From positions 408,061 to 472,060 of the forward strand of contig DPKJ01000005.1 of NCBI GenBank assembly GCA_003542575.1: DNA of 64,000 bases, written 5' to 3'. Positions 17,546 to 27,532 of the stretch are shown in pieces. Position numbers and translations under genes: made by a program. Positions within the stretch are counted from its first letter, which is position 1, and every line of letters begins with the position of its first letter. The notes under the pieces are model-generated. The model made no database searches and had not been told where the DNA came from. It saw only the letters and a list, made by a program, of their open reading frames with translations. The stretch is from Rikenellaceae bacterium. GTDB taxonomy: Bacteria; Bacteroidota; Bacteroidia; Bacteroidales; UBA932.

Positions 17546-18157
17546 ATGTCTGTACTAGCTAACCTGCTTAAAGATTACAAAATTATTCTGGCCTCTGCCT
17601 CACCCAGGAGAAGCCATCTGCTTGCCGGTCTTGGAATAGATTTTAAGGTAGAAATGAATGGAAATGTTTCTGAGGAATTTGATCCTTCGCTCGATCCATT
17701 GAATGTTCCATTAATGCTCTCTGTCAGAAAATCACACGCATTTCCCCGATTGCTAAAGGAGAACGAAATTATAATAACAGCTGATACGCTGGTTATTTGC
17801 GAGGGAGAAATTCTGGAAAAACCGATTGACAGAGATGAAGCATTCAAAATGATAAGAAGACTCTCCGGAAAATCACACATTGTCTCTACAGGGGTTACCT
17901 TAAGGTCAAAAGAAAAAGAGACAACTTTTTCCGCTGAGACTACAGTCTGGTTTAAAGAGATTGATGATGATGAGATTAACTACTATCTGGATAATTACTC
18001 TCCATATGACAAGGCCGGAAGCTATGGAGCACAGGATTGGCTGGGATATACTGCCATAAAAAGAATTGAAGGTTCCTATTTTAATGTAGTAGGTTTGCCT
18101 GTTCAGAAACTGAGTGATAAGCTTAAGGAGTTTGTCCTCGCTTTGAAACAAGGGTAA
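17546..18157 (+). CDS. maf: Maf-like nucleotide pyrophosphatase
   Basis: A 203-residue Maf/Ham1-fold protein. The signature SASPRRSHLL (about 18-27), the KSHA motif and ITADTLV (about 75) are diagnostic, and DKAGSYGAQ plus GSYFNVVGLP near the end match the substrate pocket. Family members hydrolyse dTTP/UTP or modified nucleotides to monophosphates and protect against mutagenic precursors. It follows the KdsC-like gene by 17 bases. Its last 35 bases overlap the convergent recQ gene. Confidence 0.9.
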   Translation: MSVLANLLKDYKIILASASPRRSHLLAGLGIDFKVEMNGNVSEEFDPSLDPLNVPLMLSVRKSHAFPRLLKENEIIITADTLVICEGEILEKPIDRDEAFKMIRRLSGKSHIVSTGVTLRSKEKETTFSAETTVWFKEIDDDEINYYLDNYSPYDKAGSYGAQDWLGYTAIKRIEGSYFNVVGLPVQKLSDKLKEFVLALKQG

Positions 18158-20042
18158 CAGTATCTCCATCAATTTTGAGAACTCCTCTGTCGCACATCTC
18201 CCTTATTGAACTTATAATCACTTTGTTTTCTGCAGAGATAAACGATGTAAAGTTGGTTAGCTCTACAGGACCGTCACTTAGAGCCTCAACGATTTGTCGT
18301 TCAATCTCTTTGTATCTTCCATCGGATTTTCTGTTTTCTATGCATATATCACACTCTCCGCATTCAGGAGAATCATCCTCTCCAAAATAATCAAGAAGAT
18401 ACTGTGAACGACAGGTGCTATCCTGGGATACGTAATGGATTACAGATTCAGCTCTACCCATATGCATCTCCTTTTTAGCATTATATCTGCTTTCAGGCAG
18501 ATATATCCCCTTCTCCTCCAGCCTCTCTTCGTTAAAAATCAGAAGTGGCGATCTTGCTCCGGGAATATATGACATTATACCCATTCTTGAGAGACGCATC
18601 AACATTGATGTAACAGCAGCTTTACTGTTTCTGAGGACTCTCGCAATATACTCCTCGTCAATGGATACAAATTCAGAAAAGAGGCCTGTATATAACCGTA
18701 AAAGAGATTTTATAAATGAATCCAGAGACTCATTTTTAAGCTGAACCATATAGAGTTCATCTCTGTTTACTATAAACATTACCCTTGATGGATTATCCAA
18801 CTCCTCTGTCAGTTCAAGATAGCCCTCACTCTCCATGTATTTGATTGCATAATAGACCGAGCCGGCGTGCAGTTTATATTTAAGTGAGAATTCGACAAGG
18901 TTGAACCTCTGGGCATCTCCCTTGCCCGTTCCATAGGTGTAGTCAAAAAACTTGTATAGCTTTTGATATACATCCTTAATGTATTCAATTTCAGGAAAAG
19001 AGATGTTTACAATCTGTTTCAGCCTTTTGACATCGTTGTTATTCCATAGTTGTACTGCGTAAGATTTTACCCCATCTCTTCCGGCCCTTCCGGCCTCCTG
19101 AAAATAGGCTTCCAGTGATTCGGGGAGGTCAAAATGGCATACAAATCTTACGTCCGGCTTATCAATTCCCATGCCGAATGCGTTGGTAGATACAATAATA
19201 TCTGTGATTCCGCTCTTCCAGTCATCCTGTTTGCGAGATCTTAAATCGGTTGAATAGCCTGCGTGATATGAATCAGCAGATAATCCCTGGGCTTTAAGAA
19301 AAAGGGCAATCTCATCTGCTCTCTTTCTCTCCCTCACATAAACAATACCCGACCCTTTTACTCCTCTTATAACCCTTAAAAGTTGTCCGTTTTTATCTTC
19401 ACAGTATCTTACTATATATGCCAGATTCTTTCTTGAAAAGCTTGATTTAATGATATTTGACTCACGAAACCCCAGTTTTTCAACGATATCAGATGCTACC
19501 TTGGGAGTTGCTGTTGCTGTTAATGCTATAACCGGTATCGGACCCGTAATTTCAAGAACATCTTTAATCAAAAGATAGTCAGGCCGAAAATCATACCCCC
19601 ATTCTGAAATGCAATGTGCCTCATCAACAACGAGATAAGAGATATTCATCTTCTCTAGGCGTACTCTGAAAATTTCGCTTCGGAGTCTCTCAGGTGATAG
19701 GTACAGAAATTTATAGTTACCGTAAATTGCATTGTCAAATGCTGCATCAATCTCTCCCGATGTCATTCCTGAATATACAGCAAGTGCCTTAATCCCTTTT
19801 TTTCTGAGATTCTCCACCTGATCTTTCATTAATGCTATAAGGGGGGTAACAACAATGCAAATTCCCTCTTTCATAATTGCCGGAATCTGAAAACAAACAG
19901 ATTTTCCTCCTCCGGTAGGCAAAAGGGCTAATGTATCTCTGTTCTTTAAAACAGACATTACTATCTCTTCCTGCATTGGTCTGAAAGAGTCGTGAGACCA
20001 GTATTGTTTTAATACATCAAGGTGAGATAACATATTGTCCAT
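18123..20042 (-). CDS. recQ: ATP-dependent DNA helicase RecQ
   Basis: A 639-residue superfamily 2 helicase. Walker A is LPTGGGKSVCFQ (about 40), motif II is DEAH followed by CISEWGYDFRPDY, and the second RecA domain has GMGIDKPDVRFVCH and QEAGRAGRD. The zinc-binding RecQ-CT is visible near the C-terminus with cysteines in CRSQ and CGECDIC. There is no recognisable HRDC domain; the C-terminal region is short winged-helix-like. ATG at 20042 gives MDNMLSH; the -7 box at 20050-20057 would put the transcript start almost on it, so ATG at 20033 may be used instead. Confidence 0.95.
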   Translation of the reverse strand: MDNMLSHLDVLKQYWSHDSFRPMQEEIVMSVLKNRDTLALLPTGGGKSVCFQIPAIMKEGICIVVTPLIALMKDQVENLRKKGIKALAVYSGMTSGEIDAAFDNAIYGNYKFLYLSPERLRSEIFRVRLEKMNISYLVVDEAHCISEWGYDFRPDYLLIKDVLEITGPIPVIALTATATPKVASDIVEKLGFRESNIIKSSFSRKNLAYIVRYCEDKNGQLLRVIRGVKGSGIVYVRERKRADEIALFLKAQGLSADSYHAGYSTDLRSRKQDDWKSGITDIIVSTNAFGMGIDKPDVRFVCHFDLPESLEAYFQEAGRAGRDGVKSYAVQLWNNNDVKRLKQIVNISFPEIEYIKDVYQKLYKFFDYTYGTGKGDAQRFNLVEFSLKYKLHAGSVYYAIKYMESEGYLELTEELDNPSRVMFIVNRDELYMVQLKNESLDSFIKSLLRLYTGLFSEFVSIDEEYIARVLRNSKAAVTSMLMRLSRMGIMSYIPGARSPLLIFNEERLEEKGIYLPESRYNAKKEMHMGRAESVIHYVSQDSTCRSQYLLDYFGEDDSPECGECDICIENRKSDGRYKEIERQIVEALSDGPVELTNFTSFISAENKVIISSIREMCDRGVLKIDGDTVTLVSKRGQTP

Positions 20043-20049
20043 TAATTAG

Positions 20050-20057
20050 CAAAAATA
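20050..20057 (-). promoter_or_regulatory. -7 box for recQ
   Basis: On the minus strand TATTTTTG fits TAnnTTTG. It ends only eight bases before the upstream ATG at 20042, which suggests a leaderless message or a start at 20033. No -33 box is clear. Confidence 0.4.
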
Positions 20058-20149
20058 GTAATATTTTAATTCTGTTTTGTGAATATTTTTTCTTAAATTC
20101 GTTATGATTTCCTACAATTCACCTAACCAACCACAACTTAAACTATCTT

Positions 20150-21742
20150 ATGTCACACTTAGATCTCTCAATTTATGGTATTCGAAATATCGGAAAAATA
20201 ATCCATAATCCATCCTATGAAGAGCTTTATCAAGCTGAAATGTCCGATAAAAACCAAAGTTTTGAAGAGGGCATTTTAACAAACACCGGAGCAGTTGCCG
20301 TTAAAACAGGAGTATTCACAGGCCGCTCTCCCAAAGACAGGTACATTCTTAAAGACAGTACAACTGAAAATACAATCTGGTGGGATGGGAATATCAATAA
20401 ACCCATTGGTAAAGAGGTGTGGGATGATTGTCTGGAGATAGCAAGAGAACAACTATCCGATAAAGAGTGCATTTATGTAGTAGATACATTTTGCGGCACA
20501 AATGAAGAGACCCGTTTAAAGGTGAGGTTTATCATGGAGGTGGCGTGGCAAGCTCATTTTGTGACAAATATGTTTATCAGGCCTTCAAAATATGAACTCG
20601 ATAACTATGGCCAGCCTGATTTTGTCTCAATAAATGCATCAAAGGCAACAAATCCAAAATGGAAAGAGCACAACCTTCACTCGGAGGTTTTTGTGCTCTT
20701 TAATCTTACAGAGAGAATCCAGGTAATTGGAGGCTCTTGGTATGGTGGTGAAATGAAGAAGGGAATCTTTTCGATTATGAATTACTATTTGCCTCTTAAA
20801 GGCATTGCCTCGATGCACTGTTCAGCCAATGTCGGAAAAAAGGGTGATGTCGCGGTATTCTTCGGACTTTCAGGAACAGGTAAAACAACATTGTCTGCCG
20901 ATCCCAAGAGGTATTTAATCGGTGATGACGAACATGGCTGGGATAATGACGGTGTTTTCAATTTTGAAGGAGGGTGCTATGCCAAAACCATAAACCTGAG
21001 CAAAGAAAATGAGCCGGATATATGGTCAGCCATTAAAAGAGATGCCCTGCTTGAAAATGTAGTAGTTGACAAAGAAGGTAATATCGACTTTTCAGACGGC
21101 TCAATAACAGAAAACACAAGGGTCTCCTATCCTATTTTTCATATAAATAAAATTGTCCTCCCTTCAAAAGCAGGACATGCAAAAAAGGTAATCTACCTTT
21201 CAGCAGATGCATTTGGGGTTCTGCCTCCGGTTTCTATCCTGGATAGAAATCAGGCGCAATATCATTTTTTAAGCGGTTTTACCTCAAAAATTGCCGGAAC
21301 TGAAAGAGGAATTACAGAACCTGTTCCTTCGTTTTCACCTGCATTCGGTGAGGCTTTCCTTACTCTTCACCCAACCATTTACGCTAGATTACTTGCCGAT
21401 AAAATGGATCAGCACGGAGCAAAAGCATATCTTGTAAACACTGGGTGGAACGGCACAGGAAAAAGAATTTCAATTAAAGACACCCGTGCAATTATTGATG
21501 CAATTATTGACGGATCAATCGAGAACGCACCTACCGGACATATACCGATATTGAACCTCACAATACCTCATTTATTGAATAATGTTTCGCAGGGAATTCT
21601 TGACCCGAGGGATACCTATCAGGACAAAAATGAATGGGAAATAAAGGCAAAATCTCTTGCAGCAAAATATATTGCTAACTTTGAACAGTATTGTGATAAT
21701 CCGGCTGCAATCGCCCTCAAACCATCAGGGCCACAGTTATAA
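20150..21742 (+). CDS. pckA: Phosphoenolpyruvate carboxykinase (ATP)
   Basis: A 530-residue enzyme of the ATP-dependent PckA type. The kinase-1a P-loop GLSGTGKTTLS (about 240-250), the kinase-2 GDDEHGW, the substrate motif GRSPKDRY (about 60) and the late NTGWNGTG motif are all intact. It interconverts oxaloacetate and PEP; in fermenting Bacteroidales it usually runs toward oxaloacetate in the succinate pathway while making ATP. It is followed after 12 bases by a cyclophilin gene. Confidence 0.97.
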   Translation: MSHLDLSIYGIRNIGKIIHNPSYEELYQAEMSDKNQSFEEGILTNTGAVAVKTGVFTGRSPKDRYILKDSTTENTIWWDGNINKPIGKEVWDDCLEIAREQLSDKECIYVVDTFCGTNEETRLKVRFIMEVAWQAHFVTNMFIRPSKYELDNYGQPDFVSINASKATNPKWKEHNLHSEVFVLFNLTERIQVIGGSWYGGEMKKGIFSIMNYYLPLKGIASMHCSANVGKKGDVAVFFGLSGTGKTTLSADPKRYLIGDDEHGWDNDGVFNFEGGCYAKTINLSKENEPDIWSAIKRDALLENVVVDKEGNIDFSDGSITENTRVSYPIFHINKIVLPSKAGHAKKVIYLSADAFGVLPPVSILDRNQAQYHFLSGFTSKIAGTERGITEPVPSFSPAFGEAFLTLHPTIYARLLADKMDQHGAKAYLVNTGWNGTGKRISIKDTRAIIDAIIDGSIENAPTGHIPILNLTIPHLLNNVSQGILDPRDTYQDKNEWEIKAKSLAAKYIANFEQYCDNPAAIALKPSGPQL

Positions 21743-21754
21743 TATTGTTAGAAA

Positions 21755-22504
21755 ATGAAAATTTATTTTTTAAAATCCGTATCGGCTAATGCTTTGATAC
21801 GGATTACTTTTATTATTTTGTTTCTCATTATGACCGGCACTAATATGTTGGCTAAGAGAGATATATACAACTATATTACACTTTATACAAATGTAGGTGA
21901 AATAACATTTCGCCTTTACAATCAAACTCCTTTACATCGGGATAATTTCATCAAACTGGTTAAAGGGCGCTTTTTTGACGGTATTCTTTTCCACAGGGTT
22001 ATAGATAATTTTATGATCCAGACCGGTGATCCGGATTCGAAGGCTAAAGAAGCAGGAAAGCTTTATGGTAACGGAGGACCCGGCTACGACCTTCCGGCTG
22101 AAATAATTCCTGGTCTTTATCATAAAAGAGGAGTAGTTGCTGCGGCAAGAGAGGGAGATAGTGTGAATCCTGAGCGAAAATCTTCTGGATCTCAGTTTTA
22201 TATTGTAAAGGGAAAGGTATTCGATGATGAGGGCCTTAAAACTGTAGAAAATAGAATAAATTCAAGAAATGCAGCAAATAATATTCAAGGGGAGCACACA
22301 ATTCCTGATGAATGGAGAGATATCTATAAAACAGTTGGCGGAACACCTCATTTAGATACTCAATACACGGTATTTGGAGAGGTAATCCATGGTTATGACA
22401 TTGTTGAAACAATTTCAGGTAAGTCAACCGATTCAAACGACAGACCTGTTGAGGATATTATTATCCTGTCAGTGAAAATCAAAAAATCCCGAAAACTCAA
22501 ATAA
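21755..22504 (+). CDS. Cyclophilin-type peptidyl-prolyl isomerase, exported
   Basis: A 249-residue protein with an N-terminal hydrophobic segment (about residues 14-32) acting as a signal peptide or anchor, then a cyclophilin domain with FHRVIDNFMIQTGDP, GVVAAAREGDSVNPE, SGSQFYIV and TVFGEVIHGYDIVE. It catalyses cis/trans isomerisation of prolyl bonds, probably helping periplasmic folding. An insert of about 40 residues after FYIVKGKVF is longer than in E. coli PpiA and usual for Bacteroidetes forms. It lies at the head of the secreted-peptidase block. Confidence 0.9.
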   Translation: MKIYFLKSVSANALIRITFIILFLIMTGTNMLAKRDIYNYITLYTNVGEITFRLYNQTPLHRDNFIKLVKGRFFDGILFHRVIDNFMIQTGDPDSKAKEAGKLYGNGGPGYDLPAEIIPGLYHKRGVVAAAREGDSVNPERKSSGSQFYIVKGKVFDDEGLKTVENRINSRNAANNIQGEHTIPDEWRDIYKTVGGTPHLDTQYTVFGEVIHGYDIVETISGKSTDSNDRPVEDIIILSVKIKKSRKLK

Positions 22505-22512
22505 TAAATAAT

Positions 22513-24180
22513 ATGAAAAACTTAATCATTATAACCACTTTGCTGGTGCTTTTCGGATGCACAAAACAAAAAGAGATGGAACTTAAAAACTTAATTAACG
22601 ACATAGAAGCTCAGGTAAGACCTCTCAGCAAAGAGGCTGCCCTTGCCTACTGGAATGCAACAATCACAGGAGATCCGCTGGAGTTTGAAAAATATTCTGC
22701 CGCAAACATGCAGATTGTAAATATCTACTCCAATCGTGAACTTTTTGCAAAATTGAAAAGGATTCATGAGGAGAAAAAAATTAAAGATTCTCTGCTGATC
22801 AGAGAACTTGAGGTTGTTTACAACAGATTTCTTGGCAATCAGACTGACACAGCTCTTTTAAACGACATTATTCAGCGTTCTGCTGCACTTGAACAGAAAT
22901 ATGCCACATTCAGAGCCAAGTACAAAGGTTTTGAAATTTCAGACAATCAGGTAGAAAACATTCTTCAGACCTCACACAACAACAATGATCTTAAAGATGT
23001 TTGGATGGCTCATAAGAAAATAGGGCCGCTTGTTGCCAATGATATCATTGAACTTGTAAAATTGAGGAATATGGTTGCCATTTCATTGGGGTTTAGCAAC
23101 TATCACACAATGAGCCTCGAACTTTCTGGTCAGGAACCCGATGAGGTATCTGAATTGTTTGATGAATTGGACCTTCTGACAAAAGATGCATTTGCAAATC
23201 TGAAAGATGAGATGGATACATACTTTGCAAAGAGATATAAAACAGAAAAAGAAAAACTGATGCCATGGCATTACCAGGGAAGATTTTTTCAGGAATCACC
23301 TCAAATATACCCTTTGGAACTTGATAAATATTACTCAGGTAAAAATCTTGAGGAGCTTACAAAAATTTACTATCTGGGTATCGGATTGGACGTTGAGAAG
23401 ATTATGGCTAATAGTGATCTTTATGAAAAACCCGGCAAAAATCAGCATGCATACTGCATTGATATTGATTCTGAAGGAGATATAAGAGTTCTGTGTAATA
23501 TTAAAGATAACGAACAGTGGATGGGAACAATGCTCCATGAGTTTGGACATGCTGTTTACGCTCAGGGACACGATAATCCCGCAAATCCATATTTTTTAAG
23601 AGAAGCAGCACATTCATTCACAACAGAGGCTGTGGCAATGCTTTTCGGAAGATTGTCCAGAAATCCTGAATGGATGTCTCAAATGCTTGAATTACCCCTT
23701 TCTGAAGTGGAGAAGATTCAGGACGACTGTCAAAAATCGTCAAGATTGCAGCAACTTGTTTTCAGTAGATGGGTACAGGTTATGTATCGCTTTGAAAAAG
23801 AGATGTATGCAAATCCTAATCAAGATCTTAATGAACTCTGGTGGACATTGGCTTCAAAATACCAGTTGCTAACAAAACCGGAAGGTAGAAACGAACCTGA
23901 CTGGGCTACAAAGATCCATGTAGCACTATATCCATGCTACTACCACAATTATCAGCTGGGTGAACTTTTGGCATCGCAGTTTCATTACTACATTGTAAAT
24001 AACATTACAAAATCCGGAAACATTAAAAACGACTCATATATCGGGAACAAAGAGGTTGGAGACTGGATCAGGGAGAAGGTGTTTGAAACCGGCATGAAAC
24101 ATAAATGGAATGATATGATTGAAGCTGCAACCGGAGAAAAGTTAACGGCCAAGTATTACGCAAGTCAGTTTGTTGATTAA
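22513..24180 (+). CDS. Lipoprotein zinc peptidase, M2-like (peptidyl-dipeptidase)
   Basis: A 555-residue protein with a lipobox-type signal (VLFGC, cysteine about 16), predicting attachment in the cell envelope. The metal site is HEFGHAVYAQGH at about 341-352, followed some 24 residues later by an EAAHSFTTEA segment holding the third ligand. This spacing and the overall helical character fit the M2 (angiotensin-converting-enzyme-like) group, with M3 as the alternative. It should cleave dipeptides or short peptides. It is closely spaced between the cyclophilin (8 bases) and the M14 peptidase (11 bases). Confidence 0.82.
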   Translation: MKNLIIITTLLVLFGCTKQKEMELKNLINDIEAQVRPLSKEAALAYWNATITGDPLEFEKYSAANMQIVNIYSNRELFAKLKRIHEEKKIKDSLLIRELEVVYNRFLGNQTDTALLNDIIQRSAALEQKYATFRAKYKGFEISDNQVENILQTSHNNNDLKDVWMAHKKIGPLVANDIIELVKLRNMVAISLGFSNYHTMSLELSGQEPDEVSELFDELDLLTKDAFANLKDEMDTYFAKRYKTEKEKLMPWHYQGRFFQESPQIYPLELDKYYSGKNLEELTKIYYLGIGLDVEKIMANSDLYEKPGKNQHAYCIDIDSEGDIRVLCNIKDNEQWMGTMLHEFGHAVYAQGHDNPANPYFLREAAHSFTTEAVAMLFGRLSRNPEWMSQMLELPLSEVEKIQDDCQKSSRLQQLVFSRWVQVMYRFEKEMYANPNQDLNELWWTLASKYQLLTKPEGRNEPDWATKIHVALYPCYYHNYQLGELLASQFHYYIVNNITKSGNIKNDSYIGNKEVGDWIREKVFETGMKHKWNDMIEAATGEKLTAKYYASQFVD

Positions 24181-24191
24181 TAAAATATTAT

Positions 24192-26750
24192 ATGTCAAAA
24201 ATAAGATTCATAATTATTGTCTTGTTTGCTGTTTGTCTGCAAACAACAGCAAACACCCAGGAGTTAAGTTATTTTCTTCCCCAGGGTAACTATACACTAA
24301 ATCCTGATATACCAACACCAAAACAGTTTCTCGGATTTAACCCTGGAGAACACCATGTGAGTCATGATCAGGTTCTGTTCTACATGAGGGAGCTTGCAAA
24401 AAAATCTTCAAGAATCATTGCTAAAGAGATAGGAGTTACGTACGAAAACAGACCTCTTATTTTTCTGATTATTAGCTCAGAAGCAAATCTTGGTAAAATT
24501 GACGAAATTCAAAAAAATCAACTTTTGCTTACAGATCCCTCAAAATCTTCATCGCTGAATCTTAATGATATGCCTGTAGTCATGTGGTTTGGGTACAGCG
24601 TCCACGGGAATGAGGCCAGTGGCGTAAATGCTTCTCTTGCTGTAGCTTATTACTTAGCAGCAGCAGAGGGTAATGAGATTGAGCAGATTCTTAAAGAGTC
24701 GGTTATTATTATTCAACCGGCTCAAAATCCGGATGGAATTCAGAAGTTTGCAAATTGGGTAAATTCTGCAAGAAGTCATTCGGGTGTAACAGATCAGTTT
24801 TCGAGAGAGTTCAGAGAGCCAGCTCCAAGCAGCAGATCTAACCACTATTGGTTTGATCTGAACAGAGATTGGCTTCTGGGTCAACAACCTGAAACATTTA
24901 ACAGAATGAAACTATTTATGGACTGGCACCCGGTTCTTGTAAACGATTATCACGAACAAGGCAGCACCAGCAATCCATATTTTTCACCTGGGCTGAAAGG
25001 GAGTGTAAACGAAATTGTTCCCTCCGGAAACCGAAAACTCACTGAGGAAATTGCACTTTATCATGCCGATGCAATTACTAGTGATGGTTCGCTTTTTTTT
25101 ACTAAAGAGGTATACGATAATTTTTATCCCGGAAAGGGAGCCTCCTACCCTGACCTACTTGGTGCGATTGGTATTCTGTATGAGATGCCATCCTCAAGAG
25201 GACATCACCAGATTGTTAACGGTGTAACGGTAAAATTTCCTGACATTGTTAGATATCAGGCTATGTGTTCCTATTCAGCAATTAAAGCCGGCATAGAGAA
25301 ACGGATTGAGCTTAATAAATACAAGATGGATGCCTACAAAGAGGCTTCAAATATGGCATCAAAAGGGCTGACAAAAGGCTATATTATAAATGGAGAAGGT
25401 GACAAAAGTCTCATGAAGGAGTTGTTGCACATTCTCTCTGTTCACAGAATAGATTTGTTCACTCTATCTAAAGATGTGATAATAAATGGAAAAAAATTTG
25501 ATGCTTTGTCTAGCTACATTTTGCCACTTGATCAGAAGGAGTACAGAATTATCAGAACCCTTTTTGATAAACTTACCCATTATGTTGATACAACATTCTA
25601 TGATATTACTGCATGGACACTCCCTCTTGCTATGAATCTCAATTACCAGCCACTTACTACTACTGTCGGACTTATTGGCAGCAAAGTTGAGAGGATAAAC
25701 GGAAATAACTATTCTCAGCCTGAATTCAGCAATGTTGGCTATCTTTTTGAGATTAAAGATTTAGGGTCTTACAATCTCTTGTACTCTTTGCAAAATCATG
25801 GAATGAAAATTAAAGTGTCTGACATGCCATTCACTGTAGAAAAGGGTGGGAATAAGTACTCTTTTGATTACGGTACAATTTTTATTCCTGTTGTTGAACA
25901 AGGGATAAGTCCCGATGTTGTTCATCAAAAGCTTATAGAATTAAACCAACAGGGTTGTATTCAAATTTTTGCGGTTCATACCAGCATGGGTATTGAATTT
26001 GATTTGGGAAGCTCTCATTTTCAGAGGATAACAATGCCCAACATTGCCATCATTATTGGCCGGGGAGCCTCTTACTCCCCTATTGGAGAGTTATGGCATC
26101 TGCTTGATCAGAAGTACAAAATTCCTGCATCAATAATTGATGCTTCAATGTTGCCGGAATTGGATCTTTCGAGATACAACACAATCGTTCTGAACGGAAA
26201 TTACAGATTCCCAAAGGATGTCAATGATAAATTAAAAAGTTGGTCTCAAATGACAGGCAATAGATTTATTGCTATAGATCAGGCATTTGCCACACTAAAC
26301 GAAATTGGCATAACAGACATTAAGGAAAAACAAGATCAAAAAGTTGTATCCCCTCAACTAAATTATATTGACAACAGATACAACAGAGGGAACACTTCAA
26401 TAAGCGGTGTAATATTGAAAGCTGATATTGACAGAGGAAACCCTCTGCTATATGGTGTTAAATCAGACAATATTTATCTCTTTAAAAGAGGAAGAACAAC
26501 AATCTCTGAAACTTCAGCGCAATTCACAACTCCGGTTAATTACAGTAAGGATCCACTTGTAAGTGGCTATTTATCTGCATCTAATCTTGAGAGAGTGAAG
26601 GGAATGCCTGCTGTTTTTACTGGCAGAGGTGCTGTATATTTCTGCGACAATCCATATTTCAGGGCCTATTGGTTTGGAACATCAAGACTTTTTATGAATG
26701 CCATATTTTTCAGGGAGTTGATGCCAAATGCAATGATTCAGACCAGGTAA
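24192..26750 (+). CDS. Secreted M14-family zinc carboxypeptidase
   Basis: An 852-residue protein with an N-terminal signal peptide ending near TTANTQ. The M14 zinc motif is HGNEASG (about 138-144), with the distal histidine in NDYHEQ (about 253) and a candidate catalytic glutamate in YEMPSS (about 331). The second half (about 400-852) contains a class I glutamine-amidotransferase-like domain with little catalytic signature, a common arrangement in large Bacteroidetes M14 proteins. It likely trims peptides in the periplasm or outside the cell. The gene converges with, and overlaps by 13 bases, the MBL gene on the other strand. Confidence 0.88.
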   Translation: MSKIRFIIIVLFAVCLQTTANTQELSYFLPQGNYTLNPDIPTPKQFLGFNPGEHHVSHDQVLFYMRELAKKSSRIIAKEIGVTYENRPLIFLIISSEANLGKIDEIQKNQLLLTDPSKSSSLNLNDMPVVMWFGYSVHGNEASGVNASLAVAYYLAAAEGNEIEQILKESVIIIQPAQNPDGIQKFANWVNSARSHSGVTDQFSREFREPAPSSRSNHYWFDLNRDWLLGQQPETFNRMKLFMDWHPVLVNDYHEQGSTSNPYFSPGLKGSVNEIVPSGNRKLTEEIALYHADAITSDGSLFFTKEVYDNFYPGKGASYPDLLGAIGILYEMPSSRGHHQIVNGVTVKFPDIVRYQAMCSYSAIKAGIEKRIELNKYKMDAYKEASNMASKGLTKGYIINGEGDKSLMKELLHILSVHRIDLFTLSKDVIINGKKFDALSSYILPLDQKEYRIIRTLFDKLTHYVDTTFYDITAWTLPLAMNLNYQPLTTTVGLIGSKVERINGNNYSQPEFSNVGYLFEIKDLGSYNLLYSLQNHGMKIKVSDMPFTVEKGGNKYSFDYGTIFIPVVEQGISPDVVHQKLIELNQQGCIQIFAVHTSMGIEFDLGSSHFQRITMPNIAIIIGRGASYSPIGELWHLLDQKYKIPASIIDASMLPELDLSRYNTIVLNGNYRFPKDVNDKLKSWSQMTGNRFIAIDQAFATLNEIGITDIKEKQDQKVVSPQLNYIDNRYNRGNTSISGVILKADIDRGNPLLYGVKSDNIYLFKRGRTTISETSAQFTTPVNYSKDPLVSGYLSASNLERVKGMPAVFTGRGAVYFCDNPYFRAYWFGTSRLFMNAIFFRELMPNAMIQTR

Positions 26751-27532
26751 CAAATATGATCTCTTCTGGGGAGACACTCCAGTGAGAGGTCACTACCAAC
26801 AGACACCCCTATCTCGCAAAGCGATTTGAATGATTCATCGTAAGCAAGGTCAGGGGTGTTGTTATTTTCACTAAGATGGCAAAGATATATGTTTTTAATA
26901 GCAGGGCTGTAAATCTGCTTTAGTGCTCTGGCTGTCTCCTTATTGCTTAAATGACCTCTCCCACCTTTTATACGGTTAATCAGCATAAGTGGATATCCTC
27001 CATTTTCGAGCATCTCGCAGTCGTAATTTGATTCAATTATAAGGTTGTGTGAAAGCTTGCAGAAGTCAATCACTTTTTGTGTCATTCTGCCGATGTCGGT
27101 TACAAAAGTAAATCTTTCTCCTTTAAAATCAATGTGATAACCTAAGGTTTCAGTTGCATCATGAAATACCTCAAATGCAATAATTTCTACCCCTTTAAAG
27201 GAAAATGCCACCTCTTTTTCGATCTCTTTAATGAACCCGTTTTTTATGCCTCTGGTTGCCGGATGTGTGCTCAATGACTTTATTATAGGCCCGGTAGAGA
27301 TAAATGGTTTGTTATATCTTTCAACAATTGCTTTGAGATGTCTTATGTGATCTGAGTGGTCATGAGTAACCAGAATCAGGTCAATGGAGTCTATTGAAAT
27401 TGAGTATTCTGCAAGTCTCTTCTTTATTGTTCGGGGTCCTAATCCGGCATCAATTAAAACAGAGGCAAATTCATCTCCAATGTAGTAACAATTACCGCTG
27501 CTACCGCTTGCAAGGCTAATAAATCGGATCAT
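26738..27532 (-). CDS. MBL-fold metallohydrolase (YycJ/WalJ-like)
   Basis: A 264-residue metallo-beta-lactamase-fold protein. The N-terminus ISLASGSSGNCYYI and the metal motif THDHSDH (about 55-61) are characteristic of the YycJ/WalJ group, which act as 5'-exonucleases or hydrolases on DNA and are linked to wall regulation in Firmicutes. The role in Bacteroidetes is unclear. Its ATG overlaps the HAD gene stop (ATGA), so it is the last gene of the nucleoside-salvage operon, probably as a passenger. Confidence 0.85.
   Translation of the reverse strand: MIRFISLASGSSGNCYYIGDEFASVLIDAGLGPRTIKKRLAEYSISIDSIDLILVTHDHSDHIRHLKAIVERYNKPFISTGPIIKSLSTHPATRGIKNGFIKEIEKEVAFSFKGVEIIAFEVFHDATETLGYHIDFKGERFTFVTDIGRMTQKVIDFCKLSHNLIIESNYDCEMLENGGYPLMLINRIKGGRGHLSNKETARALKQIYSPAIKNIYLCHLSENNNTPDLAYDESFKSLCEIGVSVGSDLSLECLPRRDHICYLV

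Noticed and set aside
20071..20101. Promoter for pckA from TTTG at 20076 and TAAATTCG at 20094
   Set aside because: The spacer is only 14 bases and the -7 box has a mismatch; evidence too weak to list.
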